Shown here: positions 1-5,053 of the stretch, one piece after another
How the letters are laid out: every line of letters starts with the position of its first letter
Numbering within the stretch: position 1 is the first letter of the stretch
Source of the DNA: Lachnospiraceae bacterium
GTDB lineage: Bacteria; Bacillota; Clostridia; Lachnospirales; Lachnospiraceae
NCBI GenBank assembly: GCA_900772675.1
Contig: CAAGRM010000157.1
Coordinates: forward strand, 1 to 5,483
DNA length: 5,483 nucleotides
Direction: 5' to 3'
Position numbers and translations under genes: made by a program
Notes under the pieces: generated by a model
Databases searched by the model: none
What the model saw: only the letters and a program-made list of their open reading frames with translations
Told to the model about the DNA's origin: nothing

Positions 1-925
1 CGGAACGACCTGTGGATACTACCGCTGCGCCTGCTGCCTTGGCCTCATCCGGAAAAATCTCAGGAGTCGGGTTTGCGCAGGCAAAGATGATCGGATCTTT
101 TGCCATCGTACGTACCATATCGGGAGTGAGCGTACCCGGCGCAGAAACGCCAATAAAAATATCGGCTCCTTTGATTACCTCTGCAAGCGTGCCCTTCTCA
201 TGGTTGTAGTTTGTGATCTTCGCCATCTCCTCTTTGATCGGGTTGAGGCCGTCGCGTCCCTCGTAAATCGCACCTTTGCGGTCTGTCATGATGACGTTTT
301 TGAGACCCATCGAAATCAGCAGGCGGATAATGGCGATTCCGGCTGCACCGGCTCCTGAGGTAACAATTTTGACTTCATCCAGTTTCTTTCCAACCAGTTT
401 CAGCGCATTGATGACACCGGCCAGTGTGATCACGGCTGTTCCATGCTGATCATCGTGGAAAATCGGAATATCACAGCATTCCTTTAATTTCTTCTCGATC
501 TCAAAACATCTCGGTGCGGAGATGTCCTCCAGGTTGACACCGCCGAAGCTTCCTGCGAGAAGACGCACGGTATTGACAATATCATCCACATTCTTGCTGC
601 GCACGCAGAGCGGGATTGCATCGACACCACCGAATTCTTTAAACAGCACGCATTTTCCTTCCATGACCGGCATGCCGGCCTCCGGGCCGATATCTCCAAG
701 TCCGAGGACTGCGGTTCCATCTGTAACAACAGCTACCGTGTTCCATCTTCTGGTCAGCTCGTAGCTCTTGTTGACATCTTTCTGAATTTCCAGGCACGGC
801 GCCGCCACACCCGGTGTATAGGCAAGACTCAAGGCATCTTTTGTATCTACGGCCGCCCGGGAAGTGACCTCAAGCTTTCCGCGTAATTCATAGTGCATTT
901 TTAATGATTCTTTTGCGTAATCCAT
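1..925 (-). CDS. NAD(P)-dependent malic enzyme, small prokaryotic type (3' end outside window)
   Basis: Oxidatively decarboxylates malate to pyruvate with reduction of NAD(P)+ in the cytosol, linking C4 acids to pyruvate. 308 codons are visible, against roughly 380-400 residues in the small bacterial malic enzymes, so only the C-terminal end is missing. Reading from the start: YTPGVA at residues 36-41 with the catalytic Tyr36; GLGDIGPEAGMPVMEGK ending in the catalytic Lys91; metal-binding Glu133-Asp134 in NLEDI; HDDQHGTA at 157-164 with the metal-binding Asp; the Rossmann loop GAGAAG at 191-196; NPTPEI at 285-290; and the conserved STGRS at the window edge. The start at 925 is fixed by GGAGG at 935-939, nine bases upstream. 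It has its own promoter at 1020-1047 and is not co-transcribed with the MATE gene unless the terminator at 1202-1269 is read through. NAD versus NADP preference cannot be decided from what is visible. No frameshift or missing catalytic residue was seen. Confidence 0.96.
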   Translation of the reverse strand, partial: MDYAKESLKMHYELRGKLEVTSRAAVDTKDALSLAYTPGVAAPCLEIQKDVNKSYELTRRWNTVAVVTDGTAVLGLGDIGPEAGMPVMEGKCVLFKEFGGVDAIPLCVRSKNVDDIVNTVRLLAGSFGGVNLEDISAPRCFEIEKKLKECCDIPIFHDDQHGTAVITLAGVINALKLVGKKLDEVKIVTSGAGAAGIAIIRLLISMGLKNVIMTDRKGAIYEGRDGLNPIKEEMAKITNYNHEKGTLAEVIKGADIFIGVSAPGTLTPDMVRTMAKDPIIFACANPTPEIFPDEAKAAGAAVVSTGRS

Positions 926-946
926 CGCTTTTTTCCTCCATTTCAT

Positions 947-995
947 GTGTGACTGCGTCTCATTAATAATAGGAAGAGAGATTCACGCGTCACAC
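947..995 (-). promoter_or_regulatory. Imperfect 11-bp inverted repeat in the malic enzyme leader
   Basis: Positions 947-958 (GTGTGACTGCGT) pair with 985-995 (ACGCGTCACAC) as an 11-bp stem with one bulged base, enclosing a 26-base AT-rich loop. The dyad lies wholly inside the predicted leader and ends 7 bases before the ribosome binding site at 935-939. It could be an mRNA hairpin or a downstream operator. There is no U-run after it, so it is not a terminator by itself. No known riboswitch class was recognised. Confidence 0.5.
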
Positions 996-1019
996 GGGAT
1001 GTCTGTTCGCTGCACCCCT

Positions 1020-1047
1020 ATTATAACAAGCGTTCTCTAAATTTCAA
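1020..1047 (-). promoter_or_regulatory. Sigma-A promoter with extended -10 for the malic enzyme gene
   Basis: On the minus strand, TTGAAA (1047-1042) is separated by 16 bases from a perfect TATAAT (1025-1020). The bases TGT immediately precede the -10, giving the TGn extended -10 element. Transcription would start near 1013, leaving a leader of about 88 bases before the start codon at 925. Confidence 0.8.
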
Positions 1048-1160
1048 CCGGTGTTTTGATTAATGAAAAAATTTCCACTTTTCCGCCAAAAACGGCTGCT
1101 TCATTTGCGAAATTTTATCAAAAATACTCTTTTTCTTTCTCTCAGCCGCAGTCCGATCCT

Positions 1161-1178
1161 GCCCGGAGGGCTTTTTTT
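1161..1178 (+). terminator. Terminator-like short hairpin with T7 tail on the plus strand
   Basis: GCCC (1161-1164) and GGGC (1168-1171) enclose a GGA loop and are followed directly by seven T. The stem is only 4 bp but all G/C. No plus-strand gene was found upstream, so either it ends an unannotated short transcript or it is chance. The rest of the malic enzyme/MATE gap (926-1272) shows no credible coding frame. Confidence 0.3.
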
Positions 1179-1201
1179 GCTTTACAGTACAATTCAACAA
1201 A

Positions 1202-1269
1202 GCTTTTTATAAAGCAAAAAATCTGCCCGCCTCCCATCCTTTTCAGACTGGAAAACAGACAGATTTTTT
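1202..1269 (-). terminator. Probable transcription terminator after the MATE gene
   Basis: Just after the MATE stop, CAGATTTTTT (1260-1269) pairs with AAAAAATCTG (1216-1225) as a 10-bp stem. A smaller inner stem of TTTTC/GAAAA (1240-1244 and 1251-1255) lies in the loop. In the minus-strand transcript the 3' arm ends in a U6 run. A second small hairpin, GCTTT/AAAGC (1202-1206 and 1211-1215), follows at once. The stem is AU-rich and the outer loop long, so efficiency may be modest. The symmetric A/T runs would also let it work from the plus strand. Confidence 0.5.
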
Positions 1270-1272
1270 TCT

Positions 1273-2661
1273 TTACTCCGCCACAATATTCTGCAGCCAG
1301 ACTCCTTTCTTGACAAGGACAAATCCAATCACGCACTTGATCAGGTCAACCGACATAACCATAAAGTAGATTGCGTAGATCGAAAGTCCGGTAAAACGGC
1401 TCAGGCAGAAAGCCACCGGCACACTGACAACCCAGATGAAGACGCTGTCGAACAGGAACGTGATGATCGTTTTTCCACCGGAGCGCAGGGTAAAGTAGCT
1501 TGCATGCAGGAATGCATTGACCGGCATGAACATGGCCACTTCCACGATGAAGATTGCCGCCATGCGGCGTACTTCGTCCGTTGTGTTGTAGAGGCGTGGG
1601 AAGAGCGGAGCCACGAGCGCCATCAGCGCGCCGATCACAATGCAGAGTAATACAGAAAACGTGATCAGCTTCGTATCGGTATCCTTTGCCTCTTCCATCC
1701 TTCCGGCTCCAAGGAGCTGTCCGACGATGATGGCAACGGAATCGCCGAGTGCGATGAAAACGACGTTGAACAGGTTCGAGATCGTGTTGGAGATATTCAT
1801 CGCGGCTACGACATTCAGTCCACGCACAGAGTAACACTGCATCAGGATCGCAACGCCGCCGGCCCAGAACGTTTCGTTCAGCATCAGAGGCGTTCCTTTT
1901 ATGAGAATCTGTTTCGTCAAAGCCGCCGGAACACGGATCGTGCGGTACAGATGCTTCGTAAAGCGATATTTTTCTTTGTTTCCGTGCGTGCGGATCAGCA
2001 CAATCGCCATCTCCACGTAACGGGACAGCACCGTTGCGGCTGCCGCGCCGACAACGCCGAGCTGCGGTGCACCGAATTTTCCGTAGATTAAAATGTAGTT
2101 AAAAACCAGATTAACGAAGACAGCGGTAATACCGGCCTTCATCGGAAGCATTGTCTCGCCGCATTCGCGCAGCGTGCTGGCATAAAGCTGCACAAACAGG
2201 AACGGCGGGAGTCCTACCAGCATGACCTTCATATAAGAAATGCCATAGGCTAATGTCGCATTCATGTCCTGGCTTCCCTGATCTCCTGTCAGGTAGAGAC
2301 GAATCAGAGGCTCGTGCGCACCAAGGAAAATAGTGATTGCCGCTGCCGTCAGGATCACGCCGATCCAGAGCTTGAAGCGGAAGGTGTTTCGCACACCCTC
2401 GTCGTTGCCCTGTCCGAAATACTGCGCAGTGAAAATTCCTGCACCGGATACCCCTCCGAAAATGCAAAGGTTATAGATAAAAAGAAGCTGATTGACAATC
2501 GCAACGCCGGACATCTGCTCGGTACCGACCTGTCCTACCATGATGTTATCGAGAAGACTGACAAAGTTGGTGATACCGTTCTGAATCATAATCGGCATCG
2601 CAACGCCAAGCACCATCAGGTAAAACCGTTTGTCCCCAATAAATTTTCTGTGTTTCTGCAT
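1273..2661 (-). CDS. MATE-family multidrug/Na+ (or H+) antiporter
   Basis: An inner-membrane cation-coupled exporter of the NorM/DinF-like MATE superfamily, which typically expels cationic drugs and dyes; the substrate here cannot be read from sequence. The 462 residues match the usual 440-470. The protein is hydrophobic throughout, with about twelve helices in two similar lobes. Typical features are an N-lobe with Pro23 and the SLLDNIMVGQVG segment (Asp38), AQYFGQGN at 79-86, the mid-protein signature FGAPQLGVVGAAAATVLSR at 196-214, and the second-lobe GDSVAIIVGQLLGAG at 306-320. The start at 2661 is chosen because AAAGGGGG ends 5 bases upstream (G-run 2667-2671) and the MATE fold begins directly after it. 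The same frame stays open upstream to 2844, but that stretch lies in the leader and the foldback repeat and does not look like protein. The gene is preceded by a TATAAT promoter, a palindrome and a 159-bp foldback, and followed by a hairpin. The closest functional subtype is uncertain. Confidence 0.95.
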   Translation of the reverse strand: MQKHRKFIGDKRFYLMVLGVAMPIMIQNGITNFVSLLDNIMVGQVGTEQMSGVAIVNQLLFIYNLCIFGGVSGAGIFTAQYFGQGNDEGVRNTFRFKLWIGVILTAAAITIFLGAHEPLIRLYLTGDQGSQDMNATLAYGISYMKVMLVGLPPFLFVQLYASTLRECGETMLPMKAGITAVFVNLVFNYILIYGKFGAPQLGVVGAAAATVLSRYVEMAIVLIRTHGNKEKYRFTKHLYRTIRVPAALTKQILIKGTPLMLNETFWAGGVAILMQCYSVRGLNVVAAMNISNTISNLFNVVFIALGDSVAIIVGQLLGAGRMEEAKDTDTKLITFSVLLCIVIGALMALVAPLFPRLYNTTDEVRRMAAIFIVEVAMFMPVNAFLHASYFTLRSGGKTIITFLFDSVFIWVVSVPVAFCLSRFTGLSIYAIYFMVMSVDLIKCVIGFVLVKKGVWLQNIVAE

Positions 2662-2731
2662 GGTTTCCCCCTTTTCTTGTTGTGTAAAATATATGCCATC
2701 GCATCGGAGTCTTTCTGGATTTCTCCAGTTC

Positions 2732-2890
2732 ATAGCACTACCGGAAAATAACGCAAAAAAGGCAGTGCAACAGAGCGCGAATTGCAGGAAACAGATGGAA
2801 AGGCGTACCGGGATACGACAAAAATCTGTGACGCAGTCATTCACGCTCTGCTATGCTGAATTTTTTGCGTTATTTTTTACGGAGTGCTAT
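2732..2890. mobile_element. 159-bp full-length foldback element, probable MITE, in the MATE leader
   Basis: The element folds back on itself around a centre at about 2810. Pairs seen from outside in: ATAGCACT 2732-2739 with AGTGCTAT 2883-2890; a short imperfect segment containing CCG/CGG; AAAATAACGCAAAAAA 2745-2760 with its exact complement at 2861-2876; CAG 2763-2765 with CTG 2856-2858; AGAGCG 2772-2777 with CGCTCT 2844-2849; GAAT 2779-2782 with ATTC 2839-2842; ACAGAT 2791-2796 with ATCTGT 2824-2829; and CGTA 2804-2807 with TACG 2814-2817 around a 6-base loop. If the ends are GCACT/AGTGC, each is flanked by a TA dinucleotide, as expected for TA-duplicating (IS630/Tc1-like) elements. It encodes no convincing protein. 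Both inner flanks end in a T6 run when read outward, so it could act as a terminator or attenuator in either direction. The mobile nature is inferred from structure only; a large regulatory hairpin is the alternative. Confidence 0.7.
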
Positions 2891-2910
2891 AACCCCGGAC
2901 AGTAATGACT

Positions 2911-2916
2911 ATTATA
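2911..2916 (-). promoter_or_regulatory. Probable -10 element of the MATE promoter
   Basis: A perfect TATAAT reads on the minus strand at 2916-2911. The hexamer at the best -35 distance (2939-2934, TTTCTT) is poor, which suggests an activator-dependent or repressed promoter. Transcription would start near 2904, so the whole foldback at 2890-2732 would lie in a leader of about 240 bases before the MATE start at 2661. Confidence 0.55.
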
Positions 2917-2921
2917 CACGA

Positions 2922-2938
2922 TTCTTTCTCAGAAAGAA
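2922..2938. promoter_or_regulatory. Perfect 17-bp palindrome overlapping the MATE -35 region (candidate operator)
   Basis: TTCTTTCT and AGAAAGAA form a perfect 8-bp dyad around a single central base. It covers the spacer and the -35 position of the TATAAT at 2911-2916, a usual place for a repressor or activator site in front of a drug-efflux gene. The regulator is not identifiable. The rest of the gap between the GH127 remnant and the MATE promoter (2939-3022) is AT-rich. It holds only weak dyads, GTTTC/GAAAC at 2981-2996 and AAAGCT/AGCTTT at 2937-2966. Confidence 0.5.
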
Positions 2939-3047
2939 AGCTTCTTTTTATCTTTTTTCCAGCTTTTATTGACATCTTAGTTTCGAAGTATGAAACCGTT
3001 CCGACTGGTAATGTTGTATTTTTTATCTCGTTTTTCCTGCCATCCTC

Positions 3048-4011
3048 TCAAATTTGCCGGGAATTTTGACATAAACCTGGTAGCCTTCGCGGCAGATGCA
3101 GATAGTCCTTCTCTTCGGTCAGTGCTGCCAGCACATACGGGCCGTACAGCAATGATGCAATGTCGCGGACATCCGGGGTGCGCTCCAGCGTATAATGGCA
3201 GGTGAAGTGGATTTCCACTGTCGTCTCTTTGCTCCAGTCGGCGTTCAGCGTGAGGTAGCCGTCCGAACTGGTTTCCACGCTCTGTTCTGCTCCGTTGATC
3301 CATATCTGATAGCTGCCTTGGCACCAGTATGGCACACGTACTTTTAAGGTGACTGCGCGGCTTCCCTGCACCTTCAGTGTCACCTCGCCCGGCGCGTCCT
3401 CTCTCTCCTCCTGTATAATTTTGAAATCTTCTTTTTCCAGTGCCGACGGCACAAACAGGTTCACATAAACGGCTTTGTCATTCTGAAAATAGATACGCTC
3501 CGCATACTTGAAGTGGTTTTCCAGTCCCGTTCCGTGGCAGCAGGAGTTTTCATCGTCAAACTCTTTTCTGAATCCCGGTGCCAGCGGCATGAAATAGGTG
3601 CTCGCTCCTGTCGGCGCATGGTCGCAGGAAGATGCAATGTGGTTGAACATCGTTCTCTCATAGTAGTCCATGTAACGGCTGTCGGGCTGGTAGGAGAACA
3701 ACTCTTTTGTCAGCTTCAGCATGTTGTACGATGCACAGCTCTCTGCCGTATTTTTGCTTAGCAGCCGGCCGATTTCATCAGCTCCGTGAAACATTTCTCC
3801 CTCGCCTGTTCCACCGATCTTTTTATTTGTAAACAGCTTGTACAGGAAAGCAATCGGGATCAGGAAGGTAGCTGTAGTCAGCACGTTGATGATTCCATTG
3901 AATGTCAGTACACCTGTTGCTACAGTTCCGCCAATGATCATGCCAGCGATAACAAGTACAATTGCTGCGATGGTTCCAACTTTTTTTGCTGATTCTTGCT
4001 TCGTAATTCAA
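3048..4011 (-). pseudogene. Chimeric broken gene: two-helix membrane segment fused to the C-terminal half of a GH127/DUF1680 beta-L-arabinofuranosidase
   Basis: Counting residues from the in-frame ATG at 3941: residues 1-39 belong to a small membrane segment with two hydrophobic stretches, the first beginning before this ATG, ending in YKLFTNKK. From residue 42 (about 3818) the protein is unmistakably GH127/DUF1680: GGTGEGEMF at 43-51 (candidate acid/base Glu), AESCASYNMLKLTKELF with Glu67 and Cys69, and NSCCHGTGLE with Cys134-Cys135. These match the Glu/Cys/Cys-Cys zinc site and Cys nucleophile known in this family. A beta-sandwich-like region runs to YGPYVLAALTEEKDYL. The remnant spans about 255 residues against roughly 600 or more in full enzymes, so the first part of the catalytic barrel is gone. 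The 5' end is abnormal: a TTG start at 4011 with well-placed GAGGAG reads MNYEARISKK but needs loss of one A in an A7 run (3987-3981) to enter the frame. Alternatively an ATT codon at 4007 reads directly in frame. After LHLP the C-terminus RRLPGLCQNSRQI looks foreign, while another frame reads EGYQVYVKIPGKFERMAGK to a stop at 3023. I judge it a deletion-fusion pseudogene; an expressed chimera is possible. Confidence 0.75.
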
Positions 4012-4019
4012 TTTGTCTT

Positions 4020-4025
4020 CTCCTC
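4020..4025 (-). promoter_or_regulatory. Ribosome binding site of the chimeric gene
   Basis: GAGGAG on the minus strand lies 8 bases before the TTG at 4011 and 12 bases before the in-frame ATT at 4007. No ATG is available at a normal distance. The spacing favours TTG, but the protein-like frame favours ATT, so this site exposes the defect at the gene's 5' end. Confidence 0.65.
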
Positions 4026-4061
4026 AATCTGCATCATGTGCGATTTTTTTCGTTTTCTAAT

Positions 4062-4095
4062 TTCATTTTAACGAATTATTTTTCATTAAAATGAA
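4062..4095. promoter_or_regulatory. Perfect 10-bp AT-rich inverted repeat just downstream of the chimeric gene promoter
   Basis: TTCATTTTAA (4062-4071) is exactly complementary to TTAAAATGAA (4086-4095), separated by 14 bases. The right part is itself a dyad, TTCATT-AA-AATGAA at 4082-4095. The repeat spans roughly +6 to +39 of the predicted transcript. This suits an operator that blocks early elongation, or a leader hairpin. The binding protein is unknown; the XRE-cupin regulator encoded upstream is a candidate only by proximity. Confidence 0.5.
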
Positions 4096-4107
4096 TTTCT
4101 TGAGGCC

Positions 4108-4136
4108 ATTATATTTTGTAATGTAAAATATGTCAA
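4108..4136 (-). promoter_or_regulatory. Perfect-consensus sigma-A promoter driving the chimeric gene
   Basis: On the minus strand, TTGACA (4136-4131), a 17-base spacer and TATAAT (4113-4108) match the consensus at every hexamer position and in spacing. Upstream of the -35 are A-tracts on the minus strand that resemble an UP element. Transcription would start near 4101, with a leader of about 90 bases before the TTG at 4011. Confidence 0.88.
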
Positions 4137-4309
4137 TCTGTTTTTTCTAATCGATTCATTTTTTTTCTATTTTTCACAATTTCATTCCTTTCATCTTTTT
4201 CTGTTCTTTTTCCTTGTTTTTATTTTTTTCTGGCTTTTTCCTGCAAAAACTGGTTTTTCCAACTCTTTTTCTGGCTTTTTTGCTTTTTTTCCTGTTTTTT
4301 TCTAAAAAG
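4137..4309. repeat. Low-complexity polypyrimidine (T-rich) tract with short direct repeats
   Basis: The plus strand is almost entirely runs of T broken by C and CTG/CTGGC. The 15-base unit TTTTTCTGGCTTTTT occurs at 4225-4239 and again at 4266-4280, and related CTG/TTTTT blocks lie between. The tract fills the gap between the XRE-cupin terminator and the strong promoter at 4108-4136. The lysine-rich minus-strand reading frame across it is a by-product of AAA codons, not a credible gene. It may act as curved or UP-like DNA for the promoter, or be replication-slippage sequence. Confidence 0.6.
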
Positions 4310-4346
4310 AAAACGCAGAAAGGATTTTTTTCACTTTCTGCGTTTT
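4310..4346 (-). terminator. Strong intrinsic terminator of the XRE-cupin gene, bidirectional in form
   Basis: AAAACGCAGAAAG (4310-4322) pairs perfectly over 13 bp with CTTTCTGCGTTTT (4334-4346) around an 11-base loop. In the minus-strand transcript the 3' arm ends in UUUU and continues into CUUUUU. It lies about 70 bases after the stop of the XRE-cupin gene. The plus strand also ends in TTTTT, so it would stop transcripts from both sides. Confidence 0.85.
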
Positions 4347-4416
4347 TGGTACTTTTTCTCAATATTCTATTTTTCTTTCACTTGTATGCTTTTGTTTTCA
4401 ACTTGTATCCGATTTG

Positions 4417-4965
4417 TTATTTCTTCCGGTAAATCCAGTAGCTTAAGGTCGGCTCACTGCTCTCATTCCACATCCGGTGCGGCGCGTTGGCGGGGATGTA
4501 GATGGAATCGTGTTTGTTCAGATGATAGATCTGTTCATTTAACTGAACCGTCAGTTCACCCTCAAGAACAGTACATACTTCCGAGTAGACATGCTTGTAG
4601 CATTCCTTTTTTCTGCACTCACCCGGCTCGATGCGGATCAGCTCGTACATCTGCGCGTCGTAACCGAACTCGATGATGCCGACTTCCATATTTTCTTCCT
4701 CATACCGGTTCACTTTGATTTCGTCCGCACGGATCACATCACGCCGCGTCTTTTCCGATGTCAGAAGCTGAATCAAATCCACTTCGAGAACTCCGGTGAT
4801 CATTCGCAGGTTTTCCAGCGTCGGGCTTGTTTTTCCTGTTTCAAGGTTGCTCAGGTAGCCCGCGGAAAAGCCGGTGTAGGCCACCATATCTTTTAATGTC
4901 AGGCCGCGCTCCTTGCGGATGCGGCTGATGCGCTCTCCAATTCCGCTTAAATCTAATTCTTTCAT
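4417..4965 (-). CDS. XRE-family transcriptional regulator with C-terminal cupin sensor domain
   Basis: A cytosolic DNA-binding regulator of the XRE-cupin type, whose cupin domain usually senses a small molecule; the ligand is unknown here. The 182 residues are typical for the class. The HTH_3 domain is at about 9-66 (IGERISRIRKERGLTLKDMV, then TGFSAGYLSNLETGKTSPTLENL as the recognition helix region). A linker rich in charged residues follows, and a cupin_2 domain runs from about 105 to 175. The first cupin motif is reduced: His125 and Glu129 remain in KHVYSE before EGEL, but there is no HxH pair. The second is IPANAPHRMWN with His163. The metal site may therefore be incomplete. I place the start at 4965 because AGGAA lies 5 bases upstream and the promoter -10 at 4998-5003 puts transcription start near 4991. 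The in-frame ATG at 4995 would then be outside the transcript. It lies between two glycan-hydrolase genes, suggesting local control of carbohydrate genes by proximity only. Confidence 0.93.
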   Translation of the reverse strand: MKELDLSGIGERISRIRKERGLTLKDMVAYTGFSAGYLSNLETGKTSPTLENLRMITGVLEVDLIQLLTSEKTRRDVIRADEIKVNRYEEENMEVGIIEFGYDAQMYELIRIEPGECRKKECYKHVYSEVCTVLEGELTVQLNEQIYHLNKHDSIYIPANAPHRMWNESSEPTLSYWIYRKK

Positions 4966-4978
4966 ATCGTTTCCTGTC

Positions 4979-5018
4979 CGTTCCTTATTTTGCATTTATC
5001 TTAGCTTTCTTTGGAACG
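4979..5018. promoter_or_regulatory. Inverted repeat CGTTCC/GGAACG flanking the XRE-cupin -10 region
   Basis: CGTTCC (4979-4984) and GGAACG (5013-5018) are exact complements separated by 28 bases, centre to centre 34 bp, about three helical turns. They straddle the -10 and the predicted transcription start, a layout compatible with autoregulation by a dimeric XRE protein. Six-base arms this far apart can occur by chance, so support is weak. Confidence 0.3.
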
Positions 5019-5026
5019 ATTGTCAA
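4998..5026 (-). promoter_or_regulatory. Promoter of the XRE-cupin gene
   Basis: TTGACA (5026-5021) matches consensus, followed by a 17-base spacer and TAAGAT (5003-4998, 4 of 6). Start of transcription near 4991 gives a leader of about 26 bases to the ATG at 4965. It lies in the 88-base gap after the DUF4091 gene, where no terminator was found, so some read-through from upstream is possible. Confidence 0.7.
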
Positions 5027-5053
5027 TTTAATTCCTTTTATTTCACACAAATT

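Noticed and set aside
1056..1313. Plus-strand reading frame of 85 codons in the malic enzyme/MATE gap
   Set aside because: It overlaps the MATE 3' end and the terminators, has low-complexity Phe/Ser content and no ribosome binding site.
2662..2844. N-terminal extension of the MATE protein by 61 residues in the same open frame
   Set aside because: It runs through the foldback repeat and leader, does not resemble MATE sequence, and the ribosome binding site sits directly in front of the Met at 2661.
2314..2905. Plus-strand reading frames opposite the MATE gene and foldback
   Set aside because: They are shadows of the MATE coding frame and have no initiation signals.
2969..2994. TTGACA on the plus strand at 2969-2974 as a plus-strand promoter
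   Set aside because: The only -10-like hexamer, TATGAA at 2989-2994, is 14 bases away, too close, and no plus-strand gene follows.
4174..4362. Lysine-rich 62-residue minus-strand reading frame
   Set aside because: It is composed of the T-rich tract read as AAA/GAA codons and crosses the terminator hairpin; no start signal or protein-like composition.
4966..4995. Upstream ATG at 4995 as start of the XRE-cupin gene
   Set aside because: It lies at or upstream of the predicted transcription start near 4991 and lacks a good ribosome binding site, whereas 4965 has AGGAA at proper spacing.
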